Positions 51,110 through 61,781 of a stretch of DNA of 64,000 nucleotides are shown here, one piece after another. The stretch comes from an uncultured Clostridia bacterium. GTDB taxonomy: Bacteria; Bacillota; Clostridia; Monoglobales; Monoglobaceae. The notes beneath the pieces were generated by a model. It searched no databases. It saw only the letters and a program-made list of their open reading frames with translations, and was not told where the DNA came from. The stretch's first letter is position 1. Each line of letters begins with the position of its first letter. Location of the stretch: contig CANQBQ010000007.1 in the NCBI GenBank assembly GCA_947589045.1, positions 1 through 64,000 on the forward strand. Reading direction: 5' to 3'. The position numbers and the translations under genes are program-made.

Positions 51110-53074
51110 ATGCAAATGAAAATGTTAAAAAGTTTTTTGGCGGTGCTTTTGTGCGCTGTGTTTATAATGTCAAACAGTGCCTTTGCTGTTTCGGATAATG
51201 CAAAAACGGTTAGCTATGATTTGGTGCTTTTGCAGGAGGGCGGATTTCCCACGCCGTACAGATTGGAAAATGAGCCGGAAGGGCTGCGGGAAACAATAAA
51301 AAATGCCTTGCTTGAAAAAGCGGAAAATATAACAGTTGATACCGGCGGAATTAACGGTTATGAACTTGCCGAGATTTATGAGGATGTTATAAATCATACC
51401 CCTAAACTGTATGACGTACTCGGTACGTTAAAAATCCGGGAAAACGGCGGGGAGTATATAATTTATCCGTCTTACAGGAATGAGGTTGAGACTTATATGA
51501 CCTCGTCCGAAAAAAATATTATGCGGCAAGCGGTAAATGATATTTTGGCGCAGGTAAAACCCGAAATGAGTACGGTAGAAAAAATTCTTGCGGTTCACGA
51601 TTATATGGCTTTGCATTATGAATATGATTATACATATTCAATCAGAAACGCGGAGGATTTTTTCATAAATAAAAGAGGAGTATGCTCCGCATATACTTTG
51701 GCGTTCGGATATATTATGGATGAGCTTGATATTCCATGGGATTATGCCTCAAGTGATGCTATGAATCATGCCTGGAATATCGTACAAATAGGCAGACAAT
51801 GGTATCATGTGGATGTGACATGGGATGATCCGGGTATGGGAGAGCAAGAAGGCGCTGATATATATTACGGAGACAGATACGGATATGTCGGGCATTTATT
51901 TCTTTTAATAAGCGACTCCGCGATGAAAGATGATATACACGAGCATTACTCGTGGACTGCAAGTCACTTGGCAAAAAGCACGACATATGATGATTTCTTT
52001 TGGACCGATATATCAGAGCCTATGCAATATTATAACGGCGAATGGTATTGGTGTTCGCGTTACGGAGGAACATATATTCAAGGCGGTATCAGTAAATATA
52101 ATTTTGCGAATAATTCTCTCAATAATCTTTTTGAGTGCTTCAATATATCTTTAATGAATATATACAATAATTATATTTACTTCCTTAGAGATAATCAAAT
52201 TTGCATTGCTCCCGTAAATAACATTGAAAACTTTGCAAAGCTCGGAGAATTTGATGAGCCCGAAAAGTTTAACGGAGCTTATTTTGAAAACGGTTATTTA
52301 AACTATGCTTTGGCGGATGACAAATATTATGGCATCAACGATGATTGGGGTACTAGAAATGATGCCGATTACTATAAATACAGATATTGTTACAGTATTG
52401 ATTTTACGGGGTATAATTACAGAGATTGTGTTGTCAGGTGGTCGTATAAAGACGGAACGCTTGCTGTAAGCGGAGGCAACGGGATTATCCCCGACTACGA
52501 TTATTATTTTTCCGCACCATGGAAGGTTTACGGCAGTGAAATTAAAAGTATCGTTATAGATAAAAGTATAAAAGAGATAGGCGAGAATGCCTTTTCGGAT
52601 TTAACAAATCTTACGAGAGTAAGTATTCCCGACGGACTTAAGAACATTAAATACAATGCGTTTTCCGGCTGTGCAAATTTAAGAAGTATTGTAATTCCCG
52701 ATAGTGTGACAAATATTGATGTGTGGGCGTTTAATCGGTACGGAGACCTAAAAATCTACGGACACGAGGGGAGCTATGCACAGTCTTATGCGATAGAAAA
52801 CGGTTTTACATTTGAGCCGCTTCCCGAAATTGTTGCCGGTCACACAATAACAGGAGATAATATAAATATTACGGCTGAAACGAATAATATTTCGGGAAAT
52901 AATATTTTATTTGCGGTCAGCTACAACGCAAGAAACAAGGTTTTATCTTTTGCGGAGCTTGAGAACGGCACAGCAGTGCTTCCCTCAGAGGGGGTTAAAA
53001 CCGTTAAGATTTTCTGTTGGAACAGTTTTACCGATATGCAGCCGCTGTGTGAAGCTGAAACGATAACGCTTTAA
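51110..53074 (+). CDS. secreted transglutaminase-like protein with BspA-type leucine-rich repeats
   Basis: 654 residues. A signal peptide (about residues 1-26, ending SAFA) means export. The transglutaminase-like domain (about 150-260) has the full triad: C192 (KRGVCSAYT), H220 (MNHAWN) and D235 (WYHVDVTWDDP), so it may act as a protease or cross-linking enzyme. A long middle part (about 290-480), rich in Tyr and Asn, is unfamiliar. Two or three LRR_5 repeats (about 495-560) follow, such as IGENAFSDLTNLTRVSIPDG. Third positions are far richer in A and T than in neighbouring genes, suggesting transfer. ATG 51110 (after GGAGGGGG) is preferred; 51116 is possible. Confidence 0.88.
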   Translation: MQMKMLKSFLAVLLCAVFIMSNSAFAVSDNAKTVSYDLVLLQEGGFPTPYRLENEPEGLRETIKNALLEKAENITVDTGGINGYELAEIYEDVINHTPKLYDVLGTLKIRENGGEYIIYPSYRNEVETYMTSSEKNIMRQAVNDILAQVKPEMSTVEKILAVHDYMALHYEYDYTYSIRNAEDFFINKRGVCSAYTLAFGYIMDELDIPWDYASSDAMNHAWNIVQIGRQWYHVDVTWDDPGMGEQEGADIYYGDRYGYVGHLFLLISDSAMKDDIHEHYSWTASHLAKSTTYDDFFWTDISEPMQYYNGEWYWCSRYGGTYIQGGISKYNFANNSLNNLFECFNISLMNIYNNYIYFLRDNQICIAPVNNIENFAKLGEFDEPEKFNGAYFENGYLNYALADDKYYGINDDWGTRNDADYYKYRYCYSIDFTGYNYRDCVVRWSYKDGTLAVSGGNGIIPDYDYYFSAPWKVYGSEIKSIVIDKSIKEIGENAFSDLTNLTRVSIPDGLKNIKYNAFSGCANLRSIVIPDSVTNIDVWAFNRYGDLKIYGHEGSYAQSYAIENGFTFEPLPEIVAGHTITGDNINITAETNNISGNNILFAVSYNARNKVLSFAELENGTAVLPSEGVKTVKIFCWNSFTDMQPLCEAETITL

Positions 53075-53083
53075 CGGAAATTA

Positions 53084-53117
53084 AAAACACAACCCACAAA
53101 TTTGTGGGTTGTGTTTT
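53084..53117. terminator. bidirectional terminator between the convergent LRR and groEL genes
   Basis: A perfect 17-bp inverted repeat (AAAACACAACCCACAAA and its complement) with no loop, ending in TTTT on both sides. It lies nine bases after the transglutaminase stop and 18 bases from the groEL stop. Confidence 0.85.
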
Positions 53118-53135
53118 GTATTACAGGGAATATTA

Positions 53136-54782
<1,647 letters not shown>

Positions 54783-54827
54783 TTACCTCCTGAAAAATTA
54801 GTCGATTTGGCGTCACGCGCCGCAAAA

Positions 54828-55139
<312 letters not shown>

Positions 55140-55153
55140 TTACCCGGTTTGTG

Positions 55154-55180
55154 TTAGCACTCTCTCTCGGTGAGTGCTAA
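55154..55180. promoter_or_regulatory. CIRCE operator of the groESL operon (HrcA site)
   Basis: TTAGCACTC (55154-55162), 9-base spacer, GAGTGCTAA (55172-55180): a perfect CIRCE element. It lies between the promoter and groES, so HrcA represses groESL until heat stress. hrcA itself is not in the window. Confidence 0.97.
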
Positions 55181-55185
55181 ATATT

Positions 55186-55213
55186 ATTATATAAGAAAAT
55201 GTGAAATAATCAA
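55186..55213 (-). promoter_or_regulatory. groESL promoter
   Basis: On the minus strand TTGATT (55208-55213) and TATAAT (55186-55191) are 16 bases apart, directly before CIRCE. Confidence 0.75.
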
Positions 55214-55285
55214 ATTCGGATATTTATTATAGAAAATGATTATGCCTGATTATTCCCGATTATTTGGAATTATATTCCAAATAGC

Positions 55286-55777
55286 TCATTTTTTCTCTTT
55301 ATTTGACACGATTGAGCATACCGCATATGCCGAAATGCCCTCTCCGCGCCCCTCAAACCCCATTTTTTCGGTGGTGGTCGCCTTTATGTTTATTGCGTCG
55401 GGAGAGACGTTTAAAGCCTGTGCGACGGTGTATTTCATTTCGCCCATATACGGGGCGAGCTTGGGCGACTGCGCGACTATACAGACGTCGGCGTTATTGA
55501 CGGCAAATCCGTTTTCGGCAAGCAGTGCGTTCACCCGCTTCAAAAGCTCTACGCTGCTTGCGCCGCGGTATTTTTCGTCGGTGTCGGGGAAATGCTTTCC
55601 TATATCCCCGAGTGCCGCCGCGCCGAGCATCGCGTCCATAAGCGCGTGAAGCGCGGCGTCCGCGTCGGAATGACCGAGCAGACCTCTGTCGTGCGGAATT
55701 TCAACTCCGCAAAGTATAAGCGCACGACCTTCGGTAAGTCTGTGCGCGTCATAACCAAAACCTATTCTGAAATCCAT
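55286..55777 (-). CDS. ispF: 2-C-methyl-D-erythritol 2,4-cyclodiphosphate synthase
   Basis: MEP-pathway enzyme forming the cyclic diphosphate; trimeric, zinc-dependent. 163 residues with RIGFGYDAHRLTEGR (metal D and H), GLLGHSDADAALHALMDAMLGAAALGDIGKHFPDTD and the ending GRGEGISAYAVCSI. It follows ispD by one base on the minus strand. Together with the IspH fusion this shows an intact MEP route is likely. Confidence 0.97.
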   Translation of the reverse strand: MDFRIGFGYDAHRLTEGRALILCGVEIPHDRGLLGHSDADAALHALMDAMLGAAALGDIGKHFPDTDEKYRGASSVELLKRVNALLAENGFAVNNADVCIVAQSPKLAPYMGEMKYTVAQALNVSPDAINIKATTTEKMGFEGRGEGISAYAVCSIVSNKEKK

Positions 55778-55778
55778 T

Positions 55779-56495
55779 TCAGCTTTCCTCCAAAATTGCT
55801 TCTCCGACAGCTATGTCCTCTCTTGTGGTTATTTTTATGTTGCTGTAACTGCCCTCCAGTATTGTGACCTTAGCGCCCGTACTTTCGGCAAGCGCGCAGT
55901 CGTCGGTCGCGTTTACGCCGACGTTTTCGGTGTGCGCCCTTAGTATAATGTCGTATTTAAACACCTGCGGAGTCTGTATTTGCCACAGACCCGCGCGATC
56001 GAGCGTCCGGGTTATTATATTGTCCTCGTCGGCGACTTTTATGGTGTCTTTGACCCTTACGCCGACCGCCGCCGCACCGCAGACCGATGCGAGCCGCACC
56101 GCTTCGTCAATTTTTTCGGGCGATATAAATGGGCGCGCTCCGTCGTGGATTGCCACGACCGACGTGCCCTCTGAAACGGCTTTAAGACCTTTAAAAACAG
56201 ACTCCTGCCTCGTCGCGCCTCCCGCGATTATGCAGGATACCTTTGAAAATTCGTATTCCTCGACCAAATCCCGCGCGAGAAGTATGTCGCGCTCGCGGGT
56301 GACGATAATTATTTCGTCTATACTCCCGGCTTCCTCAAATGCCGAGACGGCGTGCGCGAGAACGGGCGCGCCGCCGAGCATAAGGAACTGCTTGTTTTGG
56401 TCTGACTTCATACGGCTGCCGCTGCCCGCCGCCGCGATAATCGCGGCAGTGCGGCTTTTGTGCGCGGGAAATTCGCGCTCTTTTCTTTTAAGCAT
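55779..56495 (-). CDS. ispD: 2-C-methyl-D-erythritol 4-phosphate cytidylyltransferase
   Basis: Couples CTP to MEP. 238 residues: AAIIAAAGSGSRMKSDQNKQFLMLGGAPVLAH is the nucleotide loop; VAIHDGARPFISPEKIDEA and the RTPQVF-like IQTPQVFKYDII and DDCALAE are also diagnostic. The start at 56495 has GGAGGTG nine bases upstream, while a longer reading would place the start inside that site. Read with carD upstream and ispF downstream, which is the Bacillus order (carD-like, ispD, ispF). Confidence 0.95.
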   Translation of the reverse strand: MLKRKEREFPAHKSRTAAIIAAAGSGSRMKSDQNKQFLMLGGAPVLAHAVSAFEEAGSIDEIIIVTRERDILLARDLVEEYEFSKVSCIIAGGATRQESVFKGLKAVSEGTSVVAIHDGARPFISPEKIDEAVRLASVCGAAAVGVRVKDTIKVADEDNIITRTLDRAGLWQIQTPQVFKYDIILRAHTENVGVNATDDCALAESTGAKVTILEGSYSNIKITTREDIAVGEAILEES

Positions 56496-56524
56496 AATGC
56501 AAGGCACCTCCAAAGAGCGGGAAA

Positions 56525-57007
56525 TCAGACCGCGCCGAGCAGAATATCCTCAATCTCCTGATATGTCTTTCCCATCGACAAAACAAGCTCGGAGATGAGA
56601 ATGTTTTTTGAATTGTTGAGCATTTTGCGCTCGGCGTTGGAAAGGCTCTTCTTTTTGTCGCGCAGAAGCAAGGTCTTGGTAACCCAGGCAACCTTTCTCA
56701 AATCGCCCGACTTGAGCTTTTCAATATTATCGCGGTAGCGCTTGTTCCAGTTGTTGTTGTCATCCTCTCCGCACTCATTAAACAGCTTAATTACGCTTTC
56801 AGCCTCTTTGCCGTCAACGATTTCTCTGACTCCTATCTCGTCAACATTGTCTATCGGAAGCATAACCTTCATATCTCCGACGGGCATTTTTAATACATAA
56901 TATTGATGATTCTCGTTTAATATTCTCTTTTCTTCGATTGAAACGATAACACCTGCTCCGTGCATCGGGTACACAACCTTGTCCCCAATATTAAACAAAT
57001 TAAACAA
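56525..57007 (-). CDS. CarD-family transcription regulator
   Basis: 160 residues. The N-terminal RNA-polymerase-interacting domain reads FNIGDKVVYPMHGAGVIVSIEEKRI; the C-terminal helical DNA-binding part contains VAWVTKTLLLRDKKKSLSNAERKML and ISELVLSMGKTYQEIEDIL. CarD binds the RNA polymerase beta subunit, stabilises open complexes, and often controls rRNA promoters. Position before ispD matches other Clostridia and Bacillus. Confidence 0.93.
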   Translation of the reverse strand: MFNLFNIGDKVVYPMHGAGVIVSIEEKRILNENHQYYVLKMPVGDMKVMLPIDNVDEIGVREIVDGKEAESVIKLFNECGEDDNNNWNKRYRDNIEKLKSGDLRKVAWVTKTLLLRDKKKSLSNAERKMLNNSKNILISELVLSMGKTYQEIEDILLGAV

Positions 57008-57149
57008 TCCTTTCTTAAAGTATAAAAACAGAACAAATTTATACTTAAATATAACTGAATTATAGCACAGTTTACCTAAAATTACAACTTTTTTTGAAAA
57101 AATTACCGAAAAATTTTCTCGGGAGCCCTTTCCCCGACCCGCGCCGATT

Positions 57150-58508
57150 TTACTGCACGAAGCCGTCTATCGCGCCGCGTATGTCCGCAAATCCGCACAC
57201 CTCTATTTTTTCAAACGGTTTGAGCTTTTTTAAATTTATGCTCGGCACGATGCACTTTGTAAATCCGAGCTTTTCGGCTTCCGCTATGCGCGCCTCCAAA
57301 AAGTTGCAGGAGCGAAGCTCTCCCGCAAGTCCCACCTCGCCTATCGCGACCGCGCCGCTGTCTATCGCCGTGTTTCGGAAGCTGGACGCGAGCGCGAGTA
57401 TTACGCCGAGGTCAACGGCGGGCTCGTTTATACGCAGACCGCCCACTATGTTTATGTATGCGTCATATGCTGAGATATGCAGTCCCGCGCGTTTTTCAAG
57501 CACGGCGGTCAGCATAAGCGCACGGCTTAAATCTATGCCGTTTGTCATTCGGCGCGGATTTCCGAAGTTTGTGGGCGAAACGAGAGCCTGAACCTCGGCA
57601 AGAACGGGGCGCGTACCTTCCATTGTGCATATTATGCAGGAGCCGGGCGTGTCGGCGGGTCTGCCAGACAGCATAGCCTGAGAGGGGTTCGGAACCTCCG
57701 CAAGCCCGCCCTCGCGCATCTCGAAAACGCCTATTTCGTTGGTGGAGCCGAACCTGTTTTTAACGGCGCGGAGTATTCGGTAAACCTGTCTGCGTTCGCC
57801 CTCAAAATATAAAACGGTGTCCACTATATGCTCTAAAATTTTGGGACCCGCGATAGAGCCGTCCTTGGTGACGTGACCGACCAGAAATACCGCGATACCC
57901 TCCTCCTTGGCGATTTTCATAAAAGACACCGCCGCGTCGCGTATCTGAACTGCGTTGCCCGCCACCGAGTTTATCTGCGGATTATACATAGTCTGCACCG
58001 AGTCTATGATGAGAATGTCGGGCTTTTCCCGATAAACGCAGTCGGTTATGACCTCCATCGAGGTTTCGGATAGAACGCGCAGACGGGGATTTGTCACGTT
58101 CAGGCGCTGCGCTCTCAGCTTGAGCTGCCGCGGCGACTCCTCGCCCGACACATAGAGTATTTTTTCGTCTCCGCCGAGCGTTTGGCACATTTGCAGTAAA
58201 ATCGTGGACTTTCCTATGCCGGGGTCGCCGCCCACAAGCACCAGAGAACCCTTTACTATTCCTCCGCCCAGCACGCGGTCAAGCTCTCCGACGTGAGTGG
58301 AGATGCGCTCCTCGTCGTCGGTTTTTATCTCTTCGAGGGTTTTTATTTCGGCTGTTTTGGCGGACAGCCCGCGCTGTTTGCCCGCGCTTTGTACTTTTAT
58401 GGTTTCTTCAATCATTGTGTTCCACGCTCCGCAGGCGGGGCATTTGCCCGACCACTTTGGAGCCTCGTTGCCGCATTCGGTGCATATAAAGACAGTTTTT
58501 TCCTTCAT
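57150..58508 (-). CDS. radA: DNA repair protein RadA
   Basis: RecA-like ATPase acting on recombination intermediates. 452 residues: an N-terminal C4 zinc finger (CTECGNEAPKWSGKCPAC), Walker A GGDPGIGKST, the RadA-specific KNRFGSTNE motif and a Lon-protease-like C-terminal domain (EVGLAGELRS). The start at 58508 has AAAGGCG upstream; the longer ORF (58541) has no such site. The 142 bases between it and carD are AT-rich and carry no clear signal beyond the carD promoter region. Confidence 0.96.
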   Translation of the reverse strand: MKEKTVFICTECGNEAPKWSGKCPACGAWNTMIEETIKVQSAGKQRGLSAKTAEIKTLEEIKTDDEERISTHVGELDRVLGGGIVKGSLVLVGGDPGIGKSTILLQMCQTLGGDEKILYVSGEESPRQLKLRAQRLNVTNPRLRVLSETSMEVITDCVYREKPDILIIDSVQTMYNPQINSVAGNAVQIRDAAVSFMKIAKEEGIAVFLVGHVTKDGSIAGPKILEHIVDTVLYFEGERRQVYRILRAVKNRFGSTNEIGVFEMREGGLAEVPNPSQAMLSGRPADTPGSCIICTMEGTRPVLAEVQALVSPTNFGNPRRMTNGIDLSRALMLTAVLEKRAGLHISAYDAYINIVGGLRINEPAVDLGVILALASSFRNTAIDSGAVAIGEVGLAGELRSCNFLEARIAEAEKLGFTKCIVPSINLKKLKPFEKIEVCGFADIRGAIDGFVQ

Positions 58509-58662
58509 AATTTCGCCTTTCCCGTAATAATTTTTGAACATGATATATAAACAGCATTATTTTACACATTTATTGTACCAAAATTTTTTTATTTTGTCCA
58601 ATTTTTATTGTATATAACCGATAAATTAATGTAAATTTGTATCTTTTTTTGGTAAATTGTAC

Positions 58663-58691
58663 TTGCAATAAACAGTCTTATATTATATAAT
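58663..58691 (+). promoter_or_regulatory. promoter of the glycosyltransferase gene
   Basis: TTGCAA and a perfect TATAAT with 17 bases between them, 23 bases before the start codon. Confidence 0.65.
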
Positions 58692-58714
58692 CTAACTTTG
58701 AGGGAGTGTATTGA

Positions 58715-59959
58715 ATGAAATATGCTGTTTTTGCTTTTGAAATGCTGATATTTTTGCTCGGTATGTATTACCTGGCGATAGCGTTTTTTTCGCTTGCGGC
58801 GGACAGACGTGAAAGACCGCGTGGCGGAAAGATGAACACGTTTGCGATTGTTGTTGCCGCGCATAACGAGGAAAAGGTTATCGGCGGTTTGCTTGAAAGC
58901 GTTAACGCGCTCACCTATCCCACAGAGCTTTTTGACGTGTTTGTGGTTGCGGACAACTGCACCGACGGCACGGGCGCGATTGCGGCGAAGTACGGCGCGG
59001 TCGTTTACGAGCGCACCGACGAGGTGAAAAAGGGTAAGGGTTTTGCCCTTGAATATGCGTTTGACAGAATTTTCAATTCGGGCAAAAAATATGATTATAT
59101 AGTTGTTTTCGACGCGGATAATATCGTCAAAAACGATTTTCTGCTTTGTATGAACCGCGAGGTAAACTCGGGATATAGAGCGGTTCAGGGCTATCTGGAC
59201 AGCAAAAATCCGTACAGCTCGTGGCTTGCGTTCTCGTATTCGCTGTGGTATTGGCTCAACAACAGGCTTTCTCAGCGTTCGAGAGGCGTTTTGGAGCTCG
59301 GCTGCCGTCTCGGCGGAACAGGTTTTGCTGTCGCTTCCGACCTCATTCGCGAAATCGGCTGGGGCGCGACCTGCCTTGCGGAGGACACCGAGTTCACCCT
59401 CAAGCTCGCGCTTATCGACGAAAAGGTAGGCTGGGCGCACGACGCGGTTGTGTACGACGAAAAGCCCGACAGTATGTCGACCTCGGTAAAGCAGAGGACG
59501 CGCTGGATGCAGGGGCTTTCGGACGTTGCGAAGCGTTTTATAATCCCGCTTTTCAAAAAGAGCTTTAAAGAGGGAAAAATCGCGCCCGTCCATATGGCTA
59601 TGAACTTCTGGGGCGATATGCTCTACCCGACCTGTTTGATTGTCCTCGGAATTATAGATGTGCTTACGATAGCTTCAACCATAATACCGCATTGTTATTT
59701 GACGTTGTGCGCGGTCTGGTACAATCCGTTCAATCTCATTATGCTGAACGCGTATTTGATGTCGAATTTGATAATAGCGATTGCGTCGCTGTATAAGGAC
59801 AAAAAGCTGAATTTAAGCGTGCTGAAGCATATTTTCGGATTTATGCTGTACATTATTTCGTGGATACCCGTGTTTTTCCTGGGTCTGTTTAAAAAGGACG
59901 GCGGCGAGTGGTTCCACACTCCGCATACGGTGGGCAAAAATTATACGGATAAAAGATAG
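58715..59959 (+). CDS. membrane glycosyltransferase, family GT2
   Basis: 414 residues. N-terminal helix (about 2-24), the GT2 catalytic domain with FAIVVAAHNEEKVIGGLLES, DCTDGTGAIAA-like DNCTDGTGAIAAKYG, VVFDADNIV (metal-binding DxD), and QRxRW in KQRTRWMQGLSD. Three or four C-terminal helices (about 290-395) follow. The arrangement is of processive synthases of polysaccharides such as poly-N-acetylglucosamine or cellulose-type polymers. The product is unknown, and there is no accessory gene next to it. GAGGGAGT precedes ATG. Confidence 0.9.
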   Translation: MKYAVFAFEMLIFLLGMYYLAIAFFSLAADRRERPRGGKMNTFAIVVAAHNEEKVIGGLLESVNALTYPTELFDVFVVADNCTDGTGAIAAKYGAVVYERTDEVKKGKGFALEYAFDRIFNSGKKYDYIVVFDADNIVKNDFLLCMNREVNSGYRAVQGYLDSKNPYSSWLAFSYSLWYWLNNRLSQRSRGVLELGCRLGGTGFAVASDLIREIGWGATCLAEDTEFTLKLALIDEKVGWAHDAVVYDEKPDSMSTSVKQRTRWMQGLSDVAKRFIIPLFKKSFKEGKIAPVHMAMNFWGDMLYPTCLIVLGIIDVLTIASTIIPHCYLTLCAVWYNPFNLIMLNAYLMSNLIIAIASLYKDKKLNLSVLKHIFGFMLYIISWIPVFFLGLFKKDGGEWFHTPHTVGKNYTDKR

Positions 59960-59996
59960 AGACGTGCAAAAAGATAAATATTAAGGGGATTTGACG

Positions 59997-60536
59997 ATGG
60001 ATATTTTTAACGAGTATATAGTGAAGAAGAAAAAGACCGGCGCGGACATTGCGGTTTCGTGTCTGGCGGTCGCGCTGGGTCTTGCGATATGCTACGCGGC
60101 TTTAACGATACTCAGATATGTTCCGTTGCTTTCGACGTTTCTGCTTCTCGTGGTTGCCGCTGTGGTCTGGGGTATATACAAGGTGGTCGCTATGACAAAT
60201 CTCGAGTACGAATACATCTTCACAAACGGCGAGATGGACGTTGACAAAATCATAAACAGGCGTTCGCGCAAAAGAATGACGGTTGTCAACGCGAGAAGGA
60301 TAGACATTCTGGCGCACAGAAGTCACGAGGATTTTAAGACAAACCTTGAAAACGGGGCGGTAAAGAAGATAAACGCCTGCACCTCTCCCGACGCGGAGGA
60401 TTTGTACTTTATTCTGTTCCGCGACGAGAACGACGGCGAAACGCCGAAGATGCTTTTGTTTAATCCGAACGACAAGCTCCTCGAGGGTTTTAGAAAATAC
60501 AATCCCAAGCGCGTGTTCATTGAGCCGCGCGGATAG
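59997..60536 (+). CDS. small membrane protein, DUF6106-like
   Basis: 179 residues. Two transmembrane helices at about 18-38 and 43-65, then a soluble domain with NLEYEYIFTNGEMDVDKIINRRSRKRM and VFIEPRG at the end. I recall this pattern as a clostridial family called DUF6106, but that name is from memory. ATG 59997 has AAGGGGA seven bases upstream. It starts 37 bases after the glycosyltransferase gene, and 24 bases before the acpS start. Confidence 0.75.
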   Translation: MDIFNEYIVKKKKTGADIAVSCLAVALGLAICYAALTILRYVPLLSTFLLLVVAAVVWGIYKVVAMTNLEYEYIFTNGEMDVDKIINRRSRKRMTVVNARRIDILAHRSHEDFKTNLENGAVKKINACTSPDAEDLYFILFRDENDGETPKMLLFNPNDKLLEGFRKYNPKRVFIEPRG

Positions 60537-60560
60537 ATTTTGACGTTAAAGAGGTCAAAT

Positions 60561-61781
60561 ATGAAAAATATAGGTGTTGATATTGTTGAAATTGAGCGTG
60601 TAAGGTCTGCTATGGACAAGCACGCTAAATTTTTAAATAGAATTTTCAGCGAAAGAGAAATCGAATATATCCGCTCCAAGGCAAAGCCGCACGAGAGCGC
60701 GGCGGGAGGCTTCGCCGTGAAGGAGGCGTTTGTCAAATTCCTCGGAACGGGTTTTCGCGGCGTCTCACCGCGCGATATTGAGGTCTTGCACGACCCGCTC
60801 GGAAAGCCGTATATAGTTTTCTGCGGCGTTTCGGCAGAGGTTTCGGTGAGCATTTCTCACTCGGACGCGTTTGCGGTCGCGGTCGTTATCGGCGAGGGCG
60901 AGAAGGCGGAGAGTGCTTCGGAGCTTCCGTTTCCGCTTCCCGTGCGGCGCTCCGACTTTCATAAGGGTAACTGCGGGCGGCTTTTTATAGTGGCGGGCTC
61001 CAAAGGAATGACAGGGGCGGCGTGCCTCGCGTCGCGCGGCGCGCTCAGGAGCGGAGCGGGACTTTTGACGCTCGGCGTTCCGTCGTCGGAGCAGCCTATC
61101 GCGGCGGCAAAGCTCACCGAGGCGATGACTCTTCCGCTCAAATGCGCTGACGGTGTTATCTCACAGGCGGCGTACAGAGATATATTAAAGTTTGCACAAA
61201 AGAGCGACGCCGTGGTGTTCGGCTGCGGAATAGGACGCTCGGCGGATATTTCGGAAATACTTTGCCGTCTTGTGCGCGAGTATGAGGGCGTGCTCGTTAT
61301 AGACGCCGATGGAATAAACGCTCTTTCGGAGAATATAGATATATTAAAAGAGAAAAAATGCCGGATTATTTTAACTCCGCATATAGGAGAAATGTCGCGT
61401 CTGAGCGGCGCGGACGGCAAAGAGATACTTAGCGATACGCAAAGCGCCGCGGCGGCGTTTGCTTCGGAGCACGGCGTTACGGTGGCGCTGAAATGTCACC
61501 GCACGGTTGTCGCGAGCCCCGTCGGCGAAACGTATGTAAACAATACCGGCAACTGCGGAATGGCGACCGGCGGCACGGGCGACGTTTTGGCGGGCGTTAT
61601 AGGCTCGCTTGCCGCACAGGGTATGACGCCGTATGAGGCGGCGGCGGACGGGGTTTTCCTGCACGGTCTGGCGGGTGACATAGCGGCGGCGGAAAAGGGA
61701 GTTTTCGGTATGCTGGCGGGCGACCTTGCGGAAGCACTGCCGTATGCAATCAAGAGATTTGAAAGGGTGGAAAATGCTTGA
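60561..61781 (+). CDS. acpS: fusion of holo-ACP synthase (AcpS) and NAD(P)H-hydrate dehydratase (NnrD)
   Basis: 406 residues joining two unrelated enzymes. Residues 1-115 are AcpS, which attaches phosphopantetheine to acyl carrier protein: GVDIVEIERV (D7) and FAVKEAFVKFLGTG (E54) are the Mg ligands. After a linker (about 112-135) comes an NnrD/YjeF C-terminal kinase-like domain (about 135-406): KGNCGRLFIVAGSKGMTGAA, VLVIDADGINAL, ILTPHIGEMSRLSG and NTGNCGMATGGTGDVLAGV. It repairs damaged (hydrated) NAD(P)H with ADP. The NnrE epimerase domain is missing. The reading frame has no break. AGAGGTC precedes ATG 60561. In Bacillus, acpS precedes a lipoprotein gene, alr and mazEF as here. Confidence 0.93.
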   Translation: MKNIGVDIVEIERVRSAMDKHAKFLNRIFSEREIEYIRSKAKPHESAAGGFAVKEAFVKFLGTGFRGVSPRDIEVLHDPLGKPYIVFCGVSAEVSVSISHSDAFAVAVVIGEGEKAESASELPFPLPVRRSDFHKGNCGRLFIVAGSKGMTGAACLASRGALRSGAGLLTLGVPSSEQPIAAAKLTEAMTLPLKCADGVISQAAYRDILKFAQKSDAVVFGCGIGRSADISEILCRLVREYEGVLVIDADGINALSENIDILKEKKCRIILTPHIGEMSRLSGADGKEILSDTQSAAAAFASEHGVTVALKCHRTVVASPVGETYVNNTGNCGMATGGTGDVLAGVIGSLAAQGMTPYEAAADGVFLHGLAGDIAAAEKGVFGMLAGDLAEALPYAIKRFERVENA

